From Iodobacter sp. BJB302 (GTDB taxonomy: Bacteria; Pseudomonadota; Gammaproteobacteria; Burkholderiales; Chitinibacteraceae), in the NCBI RefSeq assembly GCF_002735645.1, contig NZ_PDZG01000029.1, positions 1-54,392 on the forward strand: a stretch of DNA of 54,392 nt, written 5' to 3'. Both the position numbers and the translations under genes were made by a program. Positions 1 to 8,662 of the stretch are shown here, piece by piece. Within the stretch, counting starts at the first letter, position 1. Each line of letters opens with the position of its first letter. The notes under the pieces were generated by a model that saw nothing but the letters and a program-made list of their open reading frames with translations, was not told the origin of the DNA and did not search any database.

Positions 1-75
1 CGTTTTGATACCCGCTTCGCCAGTTAAATATTGCTGAACGACAGAGAGCTTGAATTGCGTTGAGTACTTGGACAT
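1..75 (-). CDS. IS3-family transposase OrfA, N-terminal fragment
   Basis: The reading frame starts at ATG 75-73 on the minus strand and begins MSKYSTQFKLSVVQQYL, a typical helix-turn-helix N-terminus of an IS3/IS150-type OrfA. It runs off the window. The family assignment rests on about 24 residues plus the terminal repeat, so the subgroup is not certain. Confidence 0.7.
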   Translation of the reverse strand, partial: MSKYSTQFKLSVVQQYLTGEAGIKT

Positions 76-126
76 AAAAACACCCCAAAAATATGGACGG
101 GTGTCCAACTTTTGGGGTGCAGTTCA
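1..126 (-). mobile_element. IS3-family element, left copy (one end only)
   Basis: The first 126 bases are the reverse complement of the last 125 bases of the window, with one mismatch seen (C at about position 12 against T). The outer tip reads TGAACTGCACCCCAAAAG on the minus strand and ends at 126. A transposase start codon follows inside. Only this tip is in the window; the rest lies to the left. The element therefore points out of the window, opposite to the copy at the right edge. Confidence 0.85.
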
Positions 127-197
127 CATTGTTTGGGCTTTTTTGTGTTTAATGATAAGCGTATGCATGTGTTTTGCTGCCCGATAATGGAGCCACA

Positions 198-554
198 ATG
201 ATTATTAAATTGTCTGCTTTGCTTTTTTGCCTGAGTGTTTCTTCTTCTTTTGCAGATGAGACTCTGCTTAGTTTAAGGGCAGAAATTGGCAGTGCCCGGT
301 GCGTGAAAGATACGCAGTGCCGCACCGTGGCCGTGGGGGCAAAGTCTTGCGGTGGCCCTGAGCTGTATCTGCCATGGTCTGTTGCAGAAGGGCAAGGGGA
401 AAAAATAGCTTTGCTTGCCAGGCAATATAGTCAGCAAAGGGTGTCAGAGATTAAAAAAAGCGGTGAGTTATCTGTATGTCAGTTTGTGGCAGACCCAGGC
501 GCAGTATGCAGGCAAAAGCAGTGTGTTTTACAGAGTGCGGGTGTGATGAACTAG
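198..554 (+). CDS. small secreted cysteine-containing protein, unknown function
   Basis: A protein of about 118 residues if translation starts at ATG 198, where a GGAG-like sequence precedes MIIKLSALLFCLSVSSSFA, a clean Sec signal peptide. An upstream ATG at 174 would put polar residues before the signal, so 198 is preferred. The mature part has six cysteines and a CGGPELYLPWS stretch. Similar small periplasmic proteins with a CGGP motif are widespread but have no assigned function. It stands alone between the IS copy and a bidirectional terminator. Confidence 0.6.
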   Translation: MIIKLSALLFCLSVSSSFADETLLSLRAEIGSARCVKDTQCRTVAVGAKSCGGPELYLPWSVAEGQGEKIALLARQYSQQRVSEIKKSGELSVCQFVADPGAVCRQKQCVLQSAGVMN

Positions 555-576
555 GGTCTGTTTGATTTTTAGGCAT

Positions 577-611
577 AAAAAACGGCGAACCAAACTGGCT
601 CGCCGTTTTGC
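577..611. terminator. bidirectional terminator
   Basis: Inverted repeat AAAACGGCGA / TCGCCGTTTT with an 11-base loop, A-run on the left and T-run on the right. It sits between the convergent genes ending at 554 (+) and 635 (-) and can serve both. Confidence 0.8.
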
Positions 612-634
612 ATTAAAGATCACATGCTGCTTAA

Positions 635-3600
635 TTAAATACCAGCACTGACCGCGCGCGAAGTTGAAGTAGCGCTTGGGACAGGATCATTGGTTTCAAC
701 AAGTAGTGATGTATTGCTTTGTGCTGCCCCGTCAATCAGGTAAGACACATTAGCAAGGTAGCGTTTACCTGTTGGCAGATCTTTCCAGCTAAAGCCTACA
801 GAAGCGGTACCGCCTACATAGATTTTACCTGGAGCGAGCGCTTTAAACGAGCCACCTGTATCACCAGCGTTCACAATCCAGCTGGATAATGTGTAATCTG
901 TGGTGCCGCCTTTGACTGCATAACCCACAACGCACGCTTTGTAATTGCCTGCAGGCAGGTTAAAGAGCTGAACACTTTCGTTAGAACCATCAGTTCCGCT
1001 GCTGCCCACTTTTACACCCGCAGCGTTCATCACCAGTAAATCGAGGTCATCTTCGCCACCGTGTGTGGTATCAGCGTTGTAAAGTGCAAAGCGTGTTGCC
1101 AGATTACCGGCAGGTACACTAAATGAATGAACGATCACGCCTGCAGTACTTGTTCCTGCTGTGCATTCACGTACACCATCTTTTGCTGCGGAATCCGTTG
1201 CAACAGTTGCTTTGTTCAGCGTCGCTTCTTTCAAGCCCCCCTTCACTAATGTGAGTTTTCCATCGCTGCCAGTTGCAATCGTTACCACTTTATTGCCTGT
1301 GGACTCTTCGCTGTTTAATTGCAAAGGCGCGGCAAGCAGGCTGGCTCTGGCTGTTAAGGGTGAGCGCACGGTATGAGTGCCATCAGACCAGACGAGCGAG
1401 CCGTATTGGTAAACACTCTTTGGTGCGGTGGTACGGCTTAAAGTAACGGCGAATGACTTACTTTCGCCCGGATTTAAGCTCAGAGTGGATGGTGATACAA
1501 CGGTATCAAAGCCACTGATTGACGCTTGAGCCGTATACGTTGCTACGCGGTCACTGACATTCGTTACTGTGCGGTTGAATGTAAATCTGCCCAGCACGTT
1601 CGCTGCAGTCAGCGATGGCACGTTTAAGTTATAAGGCTGAATGCTGCCGATTAAGCTGCATTTGCTTGGGCTCAGCTGATTTTGTCCGCACAGATAGCGG
1701 TCGTAATCCAGCGGGCTTACATCGTAAACCAGGCCCGGGTCTGCCGCCGTATTCGGGTTAACATGGCCTGCGCCCTGTGCCCATGGCAGTAAACCGTTTT
1801 GTAAGCCCGGCTGACCGTCGTTCAGTGTTGAATAAGCACTGGTCATGAGGGCTGATTTAATCGCCGCTGGCGACCATGTGGGGTGCAGCTGATGCAGCAG
1901 CGCACCAAGCCCTGCCACATGCGGGCTGGACATCGATGTGCCTTGCATGGATTGCCATTCAGCAGGGGCCGCTGCACCATTTGCAACCTGGTTACGCTGA
2001 GCTTCAGTCAGCTCAGGCCGTGAAGCGGCCAGAATATCCACGCCAGGCGCGGTTAAATCTGGTTTGAGTACGTTGGCATCTGCACGGTTTGGCCCGCGTG
2101 ATGAAAAATCAGCCATCACAGGGGCATTGCCGGCCGAGGTCGTTACCGATGCGCTGAATAAAGCCTGAGCAGTATTACCCGCTGCTGCTGCGTAAGCTTT
2201 TGCAGCCACGCCATCTGCAGCACTGATATGGACCGTTGGAATCACATGCGAGAACGCGGTAATCGTTGCCGCACCGCCAGCAACATTGGTCAGCAGCATG
2301 CCTGCACCGCCTGCTTCTTTTACTGCTGCACTTTTATTGAGCAAAGCAGATGAGCCGCGATCGCACAGCACAATTTTTCCGGCTACTTTGGCCGTATCAA
2401 GTTTTGCATCTGCTGGCACGCCATCTGCATCGCCATAGCAACGATCCAGCGCCGTTTTGCTGGCTGGTGAAAGGCTTTCATAGTTTGAAATACCCGCATT
2501 TTTGGCCACAATCAGATTGCCTGAGAGCGGAGCAGGGTTCACTGACCCACCCTTAATGGAACGGCTGCCAAGGGTGACTGTGCTTTCCTGTACCCGGTCA
2601 TGAGTGGATGCTGCAACAGTGGTCAGCCATGGGCCAATATGCGCCACCATATTCGCCGGGCCACTGTTACCTGCTGATGCAGCAACAAAAACCCCAGCAT
2701 TGGTTGCTGCCAGAAAGGCAAGGTCAACCGGATCATTGAGCTGCTCACCGCCGCTGATGGAGTAATTCAGCACATTTACCCCATCGCTAACTGCTGCTTC
2801 AATGGCTTTGATGCTGTCACCGCCGTAGCAATTGTTTTTGCCTGCAGCAACAACAGGGTCATTGGATGTCCAGCATACTTTGTAAGTTGCAAGGCGGGCT
2901 CTGGGCGCAATGCCTGAGATATAACCAATGGACGCGCCACCAATAGCCGCTGCTACTTTGCCATTGCCACCGGCCGTAGATGCAGTATGTGAGCCATGGC
3001 TATCGCTGTCGCGCGGGGAGTTGTAGTCGCTCCAGTGCGGTACTTTTGCCCCGCTGGCAACCAGCGTATCGTACTGAGCCCTGAATTTTTTGGCACCAAT
3101 CAGCTTGTTATTACAATTTGCATTGGAAAACCCTTCGCCATTTTCGCAAGAGCCTTTCCATGCTGCAGGAGGCGCACCATAGACTTGAGTGCCGGCTGCA
3201 TCATGTGTTGCTTCGCCATTTGCATTAACGCGATCAGCAAAAGAAGGATCTTCAGGCCATACACCTGTATCAATCACACCAATAACAATGTTTTCACCGG
3301 CGCTGGCCGCCCCATTTAATTGTGACCAAAGGCCAACACCTGGTTTATCCAGCCCTAAAAATTTAGGTGTGTAATTGGTTTGGATGGTCCGTGGCACATC
3401 CAGTGTAATGGCAACAACATCAGTGTTATTTTTGAGTTTTCGTACTTCAGCATCCGTCAGCATGGCTGAGAAGCCATTAAATACAACCTGGTAGTTATGC
3501 ACGACAGGTGCATTGCCAATGCTGGCAATCACGTTATTTTGCTTGCGTTCGATATAGTTGATGTAAGCCTGAACATCATAAGCATTGACATCCAGTAACT

Positions 3601-3778
3601 GACCACTAACTGGTTTTGTTGCTTTTAAGCCACTGATTGCACCGGTATAAGAAGCGGCTGGCTGATCAGCCAGCTGAATAATATATGGCAGGCGGGCCTC
3701 ATCTGCAGATGCAAAGCCGGCAGCACCAGCAGTCAGTAATGCGGTAATGGCCAGATTAATAATGCTGCGTTTCATCAT
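635..3778 (-). CDS. secreted subtilisin-like (S8) serine protease with PA domain
   Basis: A 1047-residue exported protease. A Sec signal peptide (about residues 1-25) is followed by an inhibitor-like propeptide (about 30-130). The catalytic domain has Asp170 in VIDTGVWPE, His261 in DSHGSHTAS, oxyanion Asn371 in ASAGNSG and Ser615 in GTSMSSPHVAG. A protease-associated insert spans roughly 410-545 between the His and Ser parts, as in cucumisin/plant-type subtilases, and an Fn3-like and a PPC-like region follow. All triad residues are present, so it should be active outside the cell. The ATG overlaps the stop of the upstream PEP-CTERM gene (ATGA), which suggests translational coupling. Confidence 0.92.
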   Translation of the reverse strand: MMKRSIINLAITALLTAGAAGFASADEARLPYIIQLADQPAASYTGAISGLKATKPVSGQLLDVNAYDVQAYINYIERKQNNVIASIGNAPVVHNYQVVFNGFSAMLTDAEVRKLKNNTDVVAITLDVPRTIQTNYTPKFLGLDKPGVGLWSQLNGAASAGENIVIGVIDTGVWPEDPSFADRVNANGEATHDAAGTQVYGAPPAAWKGSCENGEGFSNANCNNKLIGAKKFRAQYDTLVASGAKVPHWSDYNSPRDSDSHGSHTASTAGGNGKVAAAIGGASIGYISGIAPRARLATYKVCWTSNDPVVAAGKNNCYGGDSIKAIEAAVSDGVNVLNYSISGGEQLNDPVDLAFLAATNAGVFVAASAGNSGPANMVAHIGPWLTTVAASTHDRVQESTVTLGSRSIKGGSVNPAPLSGNLIVAKNAGISNYESLSPASKTALDRCYGDADGVPADAKLDTAKVAGKIVLCDRGSSALLNKSAAVKEAGGAGMLLTNVAGGAATITAFSHVIPTVHISAADGVAAKAYAAAAGNTAQALFSASVTTSAGNAPVMADFSSRGPNRADANVLKPDLTAPGVDILAASRPELTEAQRNQVANGAAAPAEWQSMQGTSMSSPHVAGLGALLHQLHPTWSPAAIKSALMTSAYSTLNDGQPGLQNGLLPWAQGAGHVNPNTAADPGLVYDVSPLDYDRYLCGQNQLSPSKCSLIGSIQPYNLNVPSLTAANVLGRFTFNRTVTNVSDRVATYTAQASISGFDTVVSPSTLSLNPGESKSFAVTLSRTTAPKSVYQYGSLVWSDGTHTVRSPLTARASLLAAPLQLNSEESTGNKVVTIATGSDGKLTLVKGGLKEATLNKATVATDSAAKDGVRECTAGTSTAGVIVHSFSVPAGNLATRFALYNADTTHGGEDDLDLLVMNAAGVKVGSSGTDGSNESVQLFNLPAGNYKACVVGYAVKGGTTDYTLSSWIVNAGDTGGSFKALAPGKIYVGGTASVGFSWKDLPTGKRYLANVSYLIDGAAQSNTSLLVETNDPVPSATSTSRAVSAGI

Positions 3779-4476
3779 GATGCAATCCCTGCAGAGTTGT
3801 TTTGAGCTTTGCTTTTACGACGCATCATCATGGTGATGCTTGCCAGACCCAATGCCATCAGCAGCCATTCAGCAGGCTCCGGTACGGCGGCAACATTTAT
3901 ATTGTCGATAGCAAATTGCGCCTGGTTATTGCCAAACGCAACGCATGCACCTGCCTCAGTTGTCAGGCACGCAGCAAAACTGATTTCTGTAAAAACACGG
4001 TTATTTGTTGTGTATTGGAAATCGCTGAAAGACCATTGCCCGTTCGAGTTTTGCCCCGGCAAAGTAAAGCGATCAATAAAGCTTTCGCCACCGATGCCCT
4101 TGCCCAGAACAATTAAATTAGCCACGCTGAAAGGGATATTTGCCAGAAGAGGGGATGTAAAGCTGCTTGAAAAGCTGCTTAGTGTGAAGCCAGTATCGTT
4201 GGAGATACGCAAGCCACCATCGTTTAAGCCAAGGTAGTAAGGCGTATCGTTGCCGCCCGGGCAATCAATAATGGCGCAAGTGTCGGCGGAGGCAATTGCG
4301 CCCGCCATGCCTTCGCCCAGCACAGATAATTTAAAAGAGGGATCTGCCTGTACATTGTCTCCCCCTTCATAAATCTCGCCTTTCAATGAGTCAAAGTTAA
4401 TAATCGAAGCCTGTGCAGCAGGCATGGAAAAACCAATGGCTGCCGTCAGCAGTGCCATCTTGAGTGATTGCTTCAT
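3775..4476 (-). CDS. PEP-CTERM sorting domain protein
   Basis: Start at 4476 is chosen because AGGGAG precedes it and the signal peptide MKQSLKMALLTAAIGFSMPAAQA begins there; an ATG 11 codons upstream would add a polar extension. The protein (233 residues) ends with VPEP, a hydrophobic stretch and an MRRKSK basic tail, the tripartite PEP-CTERM signal processed by exosortase in bacteria that make exopolysaccharide. The middle is rich in Gly/Asn/Phe and has a pair of Cys residues. The stop overlaps the start of the S8 protease gene by four bases, so the two are probably one transcription unit. Exosortase itself is not in the window. The target function is unknown. Confidence 0.88.
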   Translation of the reverse strand: MKQSLKMALLTAAIGFSMPAAQASIINFDSLKGEIYEGGDNVQADPSFKLSVLGEGMAGAIASADTCAIIDCPGGNDTPYYLGLNDGGLRISNDTGFTLSSFSSSFTSPLLANIPFSVANLIVLGKGIGGESFIDRFTLPGQNSNGQWSFSDFQYTTNNRVFTEISFAACLTTEAGACVAFGNNQAQFAIDNINVAAVPEPAEWLLMALGLASITMMMRRKSKAQNNSAGIAS

Positions 4477-4983
4477 ATAACTCCCTGTGTCTTGGATTTG
4501 AATGAACAACGGGTGTGCTCAAGGCTCAGGCATAAAGTGCCTTTACTGAATGAATCTGACTCTTTTGCCTGATTATTTTTTATGTGACTTATTAGTTGAC
4601 GAACTGATTGCCTTTCATATTTATGAAGTTGGCGTGTGAATAATAACAAAATATGCCAGGCCGTCTATAATTCACTGTCATAAATCATTTATTTGTATCT
4701 GTTATGTAGCAGTATTGAGAAAACAGCATTTTTTGATGATTTTTCTTTCGTTTCTTAAATGGATATCGAGGGTTGGCAAATGCTGATTTGTTGCGGCTGA
4801 AGACCTTGTTTTCCTGATGGATTTAAATAAATGACTTTTAATTCAAATGGTTAGTTTTTTTTATTGGGTTTTTTAGTTTTAGGGGTGGAGTTTTTTTTAT
4901 TTCTGGCTTGTGTCGGAGGAAAATCTCCTTTAGAATGCTGTCTCTCTGATCTTGTTGTTCAGTATCAAGTCAGTTAAAGCGCT
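4477..4983. other. AT-rich intergenic region, promoter zone
   Basis: No ORF with supporting features was seen on either strand. It is AT-rich and must hold the promoters of the leftward PEP-CTERM/protease unit and of tRNA-Val. A TAGAAT about 50 bases upstream of the tRNA with CTTGTG 18 bases further up is a possible but weak promoter. Confidence 0.5.
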
Positions 4984-5060
4984 AGGGTTGTAGCTCAGTT
5001 GGTTAGAGCGTTTGGTCGACATCCAAGAGGTCGTGAGTTCGAATCTCACCAACCCTACCA
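4984..5060 (+). tRNA. tRNA-Val (anticodon GAC)
   Basis: A 77-base cloverleaf with encoded CCA: acceptor AGGGTTG/CAACCCT, D stem GCTC/GAGC, anticodon stem TTTGG/CCAAG, T stem GTGAG/CTCAC with loop TTCGAAT. The anticodon loop reads TCGACAT, giving anticodon GAC at 5018-5020. Position 33 is C where U is almost universal. It lies directly upstream of the thrS leader, as in other betaproteobacteria. Confidence 0.93.
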
Positions 5061-5070
5061 AAAAAATTAT

Positions 5071-5101
5071 CGGTTATGATAAGCAAGAAAAATCATAACC
5101 G
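5071..5101 (+). promoter_or_regulatory. hairpin in thrS leader
   Basis: Perfect 10-bp inverted repeat CGGTTATGAT / ATCATAACCG with an 11-base loop. It has no T-run on the + strand, so it is not an obvious terminator for tRNA-Val. It could be a pause hairpin or a processing signal in the thrS leader RNA. Confidence 0.5.
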
Positions 5102-5122
5102 TACTTCACGGAGTTAAGCCCC

Positions 5123-5152
5123 ATGAACCAAGTAAGCACCACCACCGAGTAA
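5123..5152 (+). CDS. thrS leader peptide (attenuator)
   Basis: A 9-codon ORF, MNQVSTTTE, preceded by GGAG about ten bases upstream. Three consecutive ACC threonine codons lie just before the end. It is followed within about 35 bases by a strong terminator and then by thrS. Ribosome stalling at the Thr codons when charged tRNA-Thr is scarce would be expected to favour read-through into threonyl-tRNA synthetase. This is the layout of known amino-acid leader peptides (thr, phe, his); its action here is inferred. Confidence 0.75.
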   Translation: MNQVSTTTE

Positions 5153-5184
5153 CTCTGGCGGCGTGTGCGCGGGGCTTGATTTAT

Positions 5185-5215
5185 AAAAAGTGCGGCGTAA
5201 GCCGCACTTTTTTTT
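5185..5215 (+). terminator. thrS attenuator terminator
   Basis: Stem AAAAAGTGCGGC / GCCGCACTTTTT with a GTAA loop and a T-run. Upstream, AAGCCCC (5116-5122, between the ribosome binding site and start codon of the leader peptide) is exactly complementary to GGGGCTT (5171-5177). That gives a candidate competing structure that would depend on ribosome position on the leader peptide. Confidence 0.8.
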
Positions 5216-5302
5216 CGTTCATTTTTTACAGCATCTGTTACTGTTTGTTTTCTTTTTGAAAGCCTTCTAACCTTATCTAAAACGCGCAGCACAGGATAAA
5301 AC

Positions 5303-7207
5303 ATGCCTATCGTGACCCTGCCAGACGGCTCTGAACGACAATTCGACGCCCCGCTTACCGTGGGCGATGTAGCAGCCAGTATCGGTGCGGGCCTTGCTCG
5401 TGCCGCATTGGCGGGTAAGGTTGATGGGCAGTTGGTCGATACCAGCTATCTCATTGATCGTGATATTCAATTGGCGATTATTACCGAAAAGGATGCGGAA
5501 GGCTTAGAGGTTATCCGTCACTCTGCTGCTCACTTAATGGCTTATGCAGTTAAAACCCTATTTCCTGATGCACAAGCGACGATTGGCCCTGTGATCGAAA
5601 ACGGTTTTTACTACGATTTTGCTTACAAACGCCCGTTTACGCCAGAGGACTTGGTCGCCATTGAAAAGAAAATGGTCGAGTTGGCGAAGAAAGATATCCC
5701 TGTTGAGCGTTATGAGCTGTCGCGGAATGAGGCCGTTGCTTACTTTAAATCGATTGGTGAGGCCTATAAGGCCGAAATCATCGAGTCAATTCCTGCTGAT
5801 CAAGTTTTAAGCTTATATCGTGAAGGGGACTTTACCGACCTTTGTCGCGGCCCTCATGTGCCATCTACAGGCAAGTTGAAAGTATTTAAACTCATGAAGG
5901 TTGCCGGTGCTTACTGGCGCGGCGATAGCAAAAATGAAATGCTAACCCGTATTTACGGCACCGCTTGGGCAAAGAAAGATGAGCTTGAGCAGTACTTACA
6001 TATGCTTGAAGAATCCGAAAAGCGCGATCACCGTAAAATTGGCAAGCAGCTTGATTTATTCCACATGCAGGAAGAAGCGCCGGGTATGGTGTTCTGGCAC
6101 CCTAAGGGCTGGGCACTGTGGCAATCCATCGAGCAATATATGCGCAAAAAGCTTGATCAGCATGGCTATCAGGAAATTCGCACGCCAATGGTTATGGATC
6201 GCAGTCTGTGGGAAAAATCGGGTCACTGGGAAAACTACCATGACGGGATGTTTACCACTGAATCAGAAAAGCGTGATTATGCCGTGAAGCCTATGAATTG
6301 CCCAGGGCATATCCAGGTCTTTAATCAGGGCTTGCGCTCCTATCGCGATTTACCACTGCGCTTCTCTGAGTTTGGCTCTTGCCACCGCAACGAGCCATCA
6401 GGCTCCTTGCACGGCATTATGCGCGTACGTGGCTTTGTACAAGATGATGCGCATATTTTCTGTACGGAAGATCAGGTTCAGGCTGAAGCTGCGGCATTTA
6501 TTGATTTGCTGCAAGAAGTCTATGCAGATTTCGGCTTTAATGAAATTTTGGTTAAGCTCTCCACTCGTCCGGAAAAACGTGTTGGAACAGAAGAAAGCTG
6601 GGATCATGCCGAGGCTTCACTTGCCGCTGCGCTAAATTCCAAGGGCCTTGCCTTTGAGTATCAGCCAGGCGAAGGCGCATTTTATGGCCCGAAAATTGAA
6701 TTTTCTTTAAAAGATTGCCTCGGTCGTGTGTGGCAATGTGGTACTTTGCAGATTGATCCGAATTTGCCGGAGCGTTTAGGCGCTGAGTATGTCGGTGAAG
6801 ATAATGCAAAACATCGTCCTTTAATGCTGCATCGCGCGGTATTGGGCTCGATGGAGCGTTTTATTGGTATCCTGATCGAAAATCACGCGGGTGCATTCCC
6901 TGTCTGGCTTGCACCAACGCAGCTTGTGGTCTTGAATATTTCAGATGCACAGCGTGAATATGCCGTAGAAGTGTGTGAAAAACTCAAGTCCTTAGGCTTT
7001 AGGGCTCAGGCGGACTTGAGAAATGAGAAGATTACCTATAAAATCCGCGAGCATAGTCTGCAGCGTCTTCCTTATCAGCTCATTGTGGGCGATAAAGAGA
7101 AAGAGGCAGGCCTAGTGGCCGTGCGGAGCCGCACTGGTGAAGACTTGGGGCAGTTAACGATTGAGGCGCTTGTTGAGCGTCTGAAATCGGAAATGCCTAA
7201 AGTTTAA
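5303..7207 (+). CDS. thrS: threonine--tRNA ligase
   Basis: 634 residues, the normal length. It charges tRNA-Thr with threonine in the cytoplasm. Domains in order: TGS (about 1-62), editing domain with HxxxH (His73, His77) and Cys181/His185, class II catalytic core with the zinc ligand Cys in MNCPGH (about 333), and a C-terminal anticodon-binding domain from about 535. AGGA precedes the start. It is the first enzyme of the run to ihfA and is likely controlled by the leader peptide and terminator just upstream. Confidence 0.98.
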   Translation: MPIVTLPDGSERQFDAPLTVGDVAASIGAGLARAALAGKVDGQLVDTSYLIDRDIQLAIITEKDAEGLEVIRHSAAHLMAYAVKTLFPDAQATIGPVIENGFYYDFAYKRPFTPEDLVAIEKKMVELAKKDIPVERYELSRNEAVAYFKSIGEAYKAEIIESIPADQVLSLYREGDFTDLCRGPHVPSTGKLKVFKLMKVAGAYWRGDSKNEMLTRIYGTAWAKKDELEQYLHMLEESEKRDHRKIGKQLDLFHMQEEAPGMVFWHPKGWALWQSIEQYMRKKLDQHGYQEIRTPMVMDRSLWEKSGHWENYHDGMFTTESEKRDYAVKPMNCPGHIQVFNQGLRSYRDLPLRFSEFGSCHRNEPSGSLHGIMRVRGFVQDDAHIFCTEDQVQAEAAAFIDLLQEVYADFGFNEILVKLSTRPEKRVGTEESWDHAEASLAAALNSKGLAFEYQPGEGAFYGPKIEFSLKDCLGRVWQCGTLQIDPNLPERLGAEYVGEDNAKHRPLMLHRAVLGSMERFIGILIENHAGAFPVWLAPTQLVVLNISDAQREYAVEVCEKLKSLGFRAQADLRNEKITYKIREHSLQRLPYQLIVGDKEKEAGLVAVRSRTGEDLGQLTIEALVERLKSEMPKV

Positions 7208-7255
7208 TCGCGGGCTGTAGCGCGGTTTTGATTTTGAATGACTTGGAGAATCACA

Positions 7256-7783
7256 ATAGCTTCTCAGGATAAAGAACCACGGATTAACGGTGAAATCACC
7301 GCCCGTGAGTTACGTTTGCAGGGTGTGGATGGCGAGCAGCTTGGTATCGTCAGCCTTTCCGAGGCTTTGGCTCTGGCCGAAGAGGCCAATGTTGATCTGG
7401 TGGAAATCGCACCAACAGCTCAGCCGCCTGTTTGCCGCATTATGGATTACGGCAAATTTAAGTATCAGGACGCGAAAAAGAAACACGCCGCCAAGCAGAA
7501 CCAGAAGCAGGTCCAGGTCAAGGAAATCAAGTTCCGCCCGGGTACGGACGAGAACGATTACCAGATCAAACTGCGTAATCTGACCCGCTTCCTCGCCGAT
7601 GGCGATAAAGCAAAGATTACTTTGCGTTTCCGTGGCCGCGAAATGGCTCACCAAGAAATCGGTATGGCTCAGCTGAAACGTGTTGAAGCTGATCTTGGCG
7701 ATTTGGTTGTGGTTGAGCAATATCCGCGTCTGGAAGGGCGTCAAATGGTGATGATGCTGGCTCCTAAGAAGAAAGCCGCTTAA
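7256..7783 (+). CDS. infC: translation initiation factor IF-3 (non-AUG start)
   Basis: IF-3 binds the 30S subunit and checks start-codon pairing. The family N-terminus ([13 protein letters not shown]) begins about nine residues after codon ATA at 7256-7258, which has GGAG (7245-7248) at a 7-base spacing. An in-frame ATG at 7238 has no ribosome binding site and would add MTWRIT, so AUA is the likely start, giving 175 residues. infC genes usually use rare starts (AUU in E. coli), which lets IF-3 repress its own synthesis; AUA is a rarer variant. The two-domain protein is full length. Confidence 0.93.
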   Translation: MASQDKEPRINGEITARELRLQGVDGEQLGIVSLSEALALAEEANVDLVEIAPTAQPPVCRIMDYGKFKYQDAKKKHAAKQNQKQVQVKEIKFRPGTDENDYQIKLRNLTRFLADGDKAKITLRFRGREMAHQEIGMAQLKRVEADLGDLVVVEQYPRLEGRQMVMMLAPKKKAA

Positions 7784-7810
7784 TTTCCCTTTGTAAAACG
7801 ACCGGGCTAG

Positions 7811-7860
7811 CGGCTGCGCCTGGTAAGGCTGGTTGTTTGTTTAAAACCAGCCAGCAGCCG
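7811..7860 (+). promoter_or_regulatory. structured leader between infC and rpmI (candidate L20 control element)
   Basis: Outer repeat CGGCTGC (7811-7817) / GCAGCCG (7854-7860) encloses an inner hairpin GGCTGGTT (7827-7834) / AACCAGCC (7845-7852). In E. coli, Bacillus and others L20 represses its own operon through structures upstream of rpmI. The position here fits that role, but binding is inferred from position only. Confidence 0.5.
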
Positions 7861-7950
7861 TAATAAAAGCGTGGTGGCAGGTATTAAGTGCAGAGCGGGC
7901 AACCGCTATGGCGCCTGTCGCCCTATCTAACTCAGTAGTAGGAGTTCATC

Positions 7951-8148
7951 ATGCCTAAGATGAAGACCAAGAGCAGCGCTAAAAAGCGCTTCAAGGTTCT
8001 CGGTGGTGGTGGCGTTAAGCGTAGTCACGCTTTCAAGCGTCACATCTTGACCAAGAAAACCACTAAGACTAAGCGCCAGCTGCGCGGTACAAGTATGGTC
8101 GATGCGTCGAACATGCCTTCTGTCCGTGCAATGTTGCCCTACGCATAA
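7951..8148 (+). CDS. rpmI: 50S ribosomal protein bL35
   Basis: 65 residues, usual length, very basic, beginning [14 protein letters not shown] as in other bL35 proteins. A strong AGGAG lies about 8 bases upstream. It is a structural component of the large subunit and lies 16 bases before rplT. Confidence 0.97.
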   Translation: MPKMKTKSSAKKRFKVLGGGGVKRSHAFKRHILTKKTTKTKRQLRGTSMVDASNMPSVRAMLPYA

Positions 8149-8164
8149 CTAAAGGAAAAGACTC

Positions 8165-8524
8165 ATGCCTCGCGTTAAACGTGGTGTTACAGCTCGTGCC
8201 CGTCATAAAAAGATCCTCGCTCTGGCCAAAGGCTACCGTGGTCGTCGTAAAAATGTCTATCGTGTAGCCAAACAGGCTGTCATGAAGGCAGGTCAATACG
8301 CTTACCGTGACCGTCGTCAGAAGAAGCGTCAGTTCCGTCGCCTATGGATTGCGCGTATCAACGCTGCTTCCCGTGAGTGCGGTCTGGCCTACAGCCGTTT
8401 CATGAACGGTCTGAAGAAAGCTGGTATTGAAGTTGACCGTAAGGTTCTCGCTGATATGGCTATCTTTGACAAACCAGCTTTTGCTCAGTTTGTTGAAGTT
8501 GCTAAGGCGAAACTAGCCGCCTAA
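8165..8524 (+). CDS. rplT: 50S ribosomal protein bL20
   Basis: 119 residues with the [18 protein letters not shown] start and the RNA-binding N-terminal extension typical of bL20, which is needed early in large-subunit assembly. GGAAA precedes the start. A terminator follows the stop within 20 bases, so pheST probably has partly separate transcription. Confidence 0.97.
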   Translation: MPRVKRGVTARARHKKILALAKGYRGRRKNVYRVAKQAVMKAGQYAYRDRRQKKRQFRRLWIARINAASRECGLAYSRFMNGLKKAGIEVDRKVLADMAIFDKPAFAQFVEVAKAKLAA

Positions 8525-8543
8525 TCGGCTGGTCGACAAGAGG

Positions 8544-8568
8544 GGGAGGCTTCTGGCCTCCCTTTTTT
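8544..8568 (+). terminator. terminator after rplT
   Basis: Stem GGGAGGC / GCCTCCC with a 5-base loop and six T residues. Confidence 0.85.
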
Positions 8569-8662
8569 ATTCCCTTGGTTTATCCAAGGGGGTGCTTTGC
8601 TGATTTTCTTTATTGGTATGTCAGCTAAAGCAAAACAATTTGCCTGAGATTGCCGCAAGATC

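Noticed and set aside
3802-4237. Plus-strand ORFs over the PEP-CTERM gene
   Set aside because: Shadows of the real minus-strand gene, without ribosome sites.
5060-5302. T-box riboswitch before thrS
   Set aside because: No T-box sequence or specifier loop seen; the Thr-codon leader peptide explains the terminator.
8525-8662. Phe leader-peptide attenuator before pheS
   Set aside because: A short ORF at 8618 (MSAKAKQFA) has a single Phe codon and no terminator follows.
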